From: Lacipirellula parvula | Lineage (GTDB): Bacteria; Planctomycetota; Planctomycetia; Pirellulales; Lacipirellulaceae | Assembly: GCF_009177095.1 (NCBI RefSeq) | Contig: NZ_AP021861.1 | Location: 5,066,501 to 5,130,500 of the forward strand | Length of the DNA stretch: 64,000 nucleotides | Direction: 5' to 3' | Shown here: piece by piece, positions 60,901 through 64,000 of the stretch | Numbering within the stretch: position 1 is the stretch's first letter | Layout of the letters: every line of letters starts with the position of its first letter | Translations under genes and position numbers: made by a program | The notes under the pieces: generated by a model | Database searches by the model: none | What the model was told of the DNA's origin: nothing | The model's input: only the letters and a program-made list of their open reading frames with translations

Positions 60901-63900
60901 GCGGGTTTCGGGAGCGTAGACGAAAAAGTCTTTGAGCTGCTCGACGCGATCAGCCGGCGGATCGGGATGGTGCTTACTGAGAATGCTGACGATGTTCTGG
61001 CAATCCTTCGCCACCGCTTTGTCCTCAGCGCCGTAAGCGATCAATACCGATAGCTGCCGTTGAATCGGCGGGAACCTCAACGGGTCGCGTAGGATCAGGC
61101 CGTTGAAGTTCCAACGCGGCGACAGCAAGACGAGGGCCTTCACATCTTGCCCCTGCTTACGAACGGCCAGCGGCGGAGTCGACCAATCCTTCGCGGCCCA
61201 GATCATCGCGACGTTGGCACCCATGCCGCTGCCCAGCAGGCCAAGCGAGTTGAGATTTAGCTTGCCGGCGTCGTTCTCCTGCACGAGGAAAGTGCGAACC
61301 GCCTCCATGTCGAGGTCGACCATCGCGCGAAAATCTTGCTGCTGGAAGCGGTTTGATTCGAGTTCCTGCGTTGCGCCGCTGGCCGAGTGCGCGGTCTTGC
61401 TGCCGCCGTGGCCGCGCAAGTCGACGGTCAGGACGGCCCGCGGCGCGATGCGGGGCGCCGCCGGATTCTCGGGAACCCGCGGGTTCTGCAGGGCTCGCGC
61501 CAGGGGGTCGAAGACCGCCCGCGTCTCGTTGAAATCGTGCAGCATGACCACCGGCACGGCCTGCTGTCCCGCCGTACTGGCGTAGTAGGTCGCCCGCAGC
61601 TGGACGCCGTCCTTGGTCGGCAGCGACACCTCAATAGGGTCTGGAACCTTCGTTCGGGCCGGCTGTGCGGCAACCGGCGCCGCCGCCACGGCGGCGAGCG
61701 CCAACGCAAAAACCCATGAGCTACGACAGACCGGCGATTTCATAGTTCATTCCAACGGCTGAATCCGCGAGCGTTCAGCACCGCATGGAACCGGCGGCAA
61801 GCCACGCTGGCGGAGCCGTCCATGATAACGCGCCGACTGCTCTCTTTCACGAAAGTCGAAAACGTCCTGCCGCCCTGGCCTCGACGGGCGACTTTTCTTG
61901 CCGGATCGCCTCTCAACAGGCAAAATGGAGATATCCACGCCCTTCTCTTTCGAGTTCGCCCATGGCCGGCAATCCGACCGCTCCGCCGTTGGCCGATGGC
62001 GACGTCGACATTCCACGCGCGACCCGCTTCATTCGCGGCGATTCGGCGGCGTGGGCGACGAGCTTGCTCGTCCATGCCGCGGCGCTGACCGCGATGACCG
62101 TGGCGTCGCTCGCAATCCCCATCGTGCAGGCGCCGGTCGACCTCGCGCTCGAAAGCTTTGAGCTCCCCGAACCAGCGCCCTTGTCGGATGAGTTCGCCTC
62201 GAGCGACGTCGCCAGTTCTGAAATCGGCGCCATGGGAACCGGCGGCGTCAGCGGCGCCTTGGCGTCAGGCGTCGACTTCAGCGAGCAGTCGATCGTCATG
62301 GAGCAGGCCGATCTGCTCGCCGATACCGGGAACCGCGTGGCGGTGGAACTCGGCACGGAGATTTCGCAGGGGCCGCAGTTCTTGAGCACCGTTTCGGTGC
62401 AAGGCGCCGGCAGCGTCGGATCCAGCGGCGCCGAGGGCGCCATCGATCGGCTGACGCACGAGATTCTCACTTCGCTCGAACAACGGCCGACGATGGTCGT
62501 GTGGATGTTCGACCAATCGGGCAGCCTCCGCGAAGAGCGCGAGCGGGTCATCAAACGCTTCCAGCGGATCTACGAGGAATTGGGCGTGATCGACGCCGCG
62601 GATAATCCGGCCTTCCGCCGCCACAAGGACAAGCCGCTGCTGACGGCCGTCGTCGGCTTCGGCGCCGAGCCGACGATGCTCACCAAAGAGCCGACCGACC
62701 GGATGGAGGAGATCAAGCAAGCCATTAAGAGAATTAGCGACGACGAAACAGGGCAGGAAAACGTCTTCCGCGCCGTGGGGATGGTGGCGGAAAAGTTTCG
62801 CACCTACCGCTCGGCGAAGAACGGCAAGCGGCATGTGATGATCGTCGTCTTCACCGACGAAGCGGGCGATGATATTCCGCTGGTCGACGACACGGTGAGC
62901 GTCTGTCGTAAGTACGCGATGCCGGTATACGTCGTCGGTCGGCCGGCCCCGTTCGGTCGCGATACAGCGTATGTGAAGTACATCGACCCCGATCCCAAGT
63001 TCGATCAGCGGCCGCAGTGGGTGCCGGTGTCGCTGGGACCGGAATCGCTGATGCCAGAGGCGCTCAAGCTACGGTTCGCCGACCAGGGCAACGACGATGA
63101 ACTCCTAGATTCGGGTTTTGGTCCGTACGCGCTGACGCGACTGTGCTACGAGACGGGCGGGCTTTACTTCACGTCGCATCCGAACCGAGTGGTCGGCCGC
63201 CACATCAGCGGCGACGAAACAAAGAACCTTTCGGCCCACATCGCGATGTTCTTCGACGCCGATGCGATGCGGCGCTACCAGCCCGACTACGTCCCGGCGC
63301 AGGAGTACGCGCGGCTGCTGCAAACAAATCGTGCTCGCAGCGCGCTCATTCAAGCGGCGCAGATGTCGTGGACCTCGCCGATGGAGAACGTGCGGCTGCG
63401 TTTCCCGAAGCGTGATGAGGCGGAGCTGGCGCAGGCGCTTTCATTGGCCCAACGCTCGGCGGCGATCTTGCAGCCGAAGCTCGATGCGATTTGCCAAACG
63501 TTGCTCGCCGGCGAACCAGACCGCGCGAAGCTCGAGGAACCGCGTTGGCAGGCGGGGTACGACTTGGCCCTCGGACGGGCGCTAGCTGTGAAGACGCGAA
63601 CCGACGGCTACAACGTGCTGCTCGCGGAAGCGAAGCAAGGGAAAGCGTTTAAGGATGACCGGAACAACACGTGGGTGCTGCGACCGGACAAGGCGTTTGC
63701 CAACACGTCGCTGGAAAAGCTCGCGGGGAAGGCTGAAGAGTACCTCACGCGGGTGACGAAAGATCACCCCGGGACGCCGTGGGCTGCGATGGCCGAGCGG
63801 GAACTCTCGACGCCGCTCGGTTGGCGTTGGGACGAGGCGTTCACGCCGCTGCCGCCGATCGAACCGCCGAGCAACAATCCGCCGCGACCGCCGCGTCCCG

Positions 63901-64000
63901 AACCGCAGGGTCCGCCGCGGCGCGATCCGCCGCCGCTGTAAGCGGGGGGGGCGAACTCATGCTGAATGTCGAGCCACCCCCGGGCGGAGCCCGGGGCTAG

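Overview
The window looks like a 64 kb piece of a GC-rich planctomycete chromosome, most likely order Pirellulales (inference). The grounds are a Tat-exported Gfo/Idh/MocA oxidoreductase, a DUF11 surface lipoprotein, a multi-EF-hand secreted protein, a protein joining TPRs to two RNA polymerase alpha-CTD modules, a fused SecDF, a Rieske/cytochrome-b-plus-haem-c pair, and dense families of GC-rich palindromes between genes. There is no prophage, transposase, CRISPR array, rRNA or plasmid gene. One tRNA (Thr, anticodon CGU) is present.

The strongest finding is that the window appears to cross the replication terminus. The E. coli KOPS consensus GGGNAGGG occurs at 14 places before position 31,964, all on the + strand, and at 12 places after 32,367, all on the - strand. 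The only exceptions are two palindromic repeats that carry both orientations. The switch falls in the gene-poor gap 32078-32740, between the convergent genes cvpA and accA. A dif-like 11-6-11 site lies at 32285-32312, inside the 404-bp switch interval.

Layout. 0.3-9.8 kb: secreted oxidoreductase, TPR protein, Kef-type antiporter, exported and lipoprotein genes, holA. 9.8-14 kb: large secreted beta-rich protein, SHOCT protein, clpX. 14-24 kb: Uma2, aminotransferase, DMT transporter, three codirectional envelope proteins (two of them paralogous), pdxA. 24-32 kb: small membrane proteins, NodB-like protein, YheT-like hydrolase, ZIP transporter, dtd, DUF457 protein, CvpA. 32.7-39.8 kb: accA, kinase, truA, asd, EF-hand protein, ispH. 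40-52.2 kb, mostly - strand: prolyl oligopeptidase, an ABC exporter operon, a rhomboid-like protein, the Rieske/cytochrome b operon, nrnA, ribF. 52.8-64 kb, mostly + strand: tRNA-Thr, TPR-alphaCTD protein, tgt-yajC-secDF, LysM protein, a serine-less hydrolase, a vWA protein.

The second theme is repeats. At least ten copies of a GTAG-headed REP-like palindrome sit at gene edges. In five of them the TAG of the repeat is the stop codon of the adjacent gene. Other families form REPIN-like inverted pairs; one of these lies in frame inside truA. Nested inverted repeats fill several convergent intergenic regions, and 7-bp tandem repeats of several unrelated sequences occur. No RAYT transposase is in the window. 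Housekeeping genes are scattered among envelope genes and no single pathway dominates.
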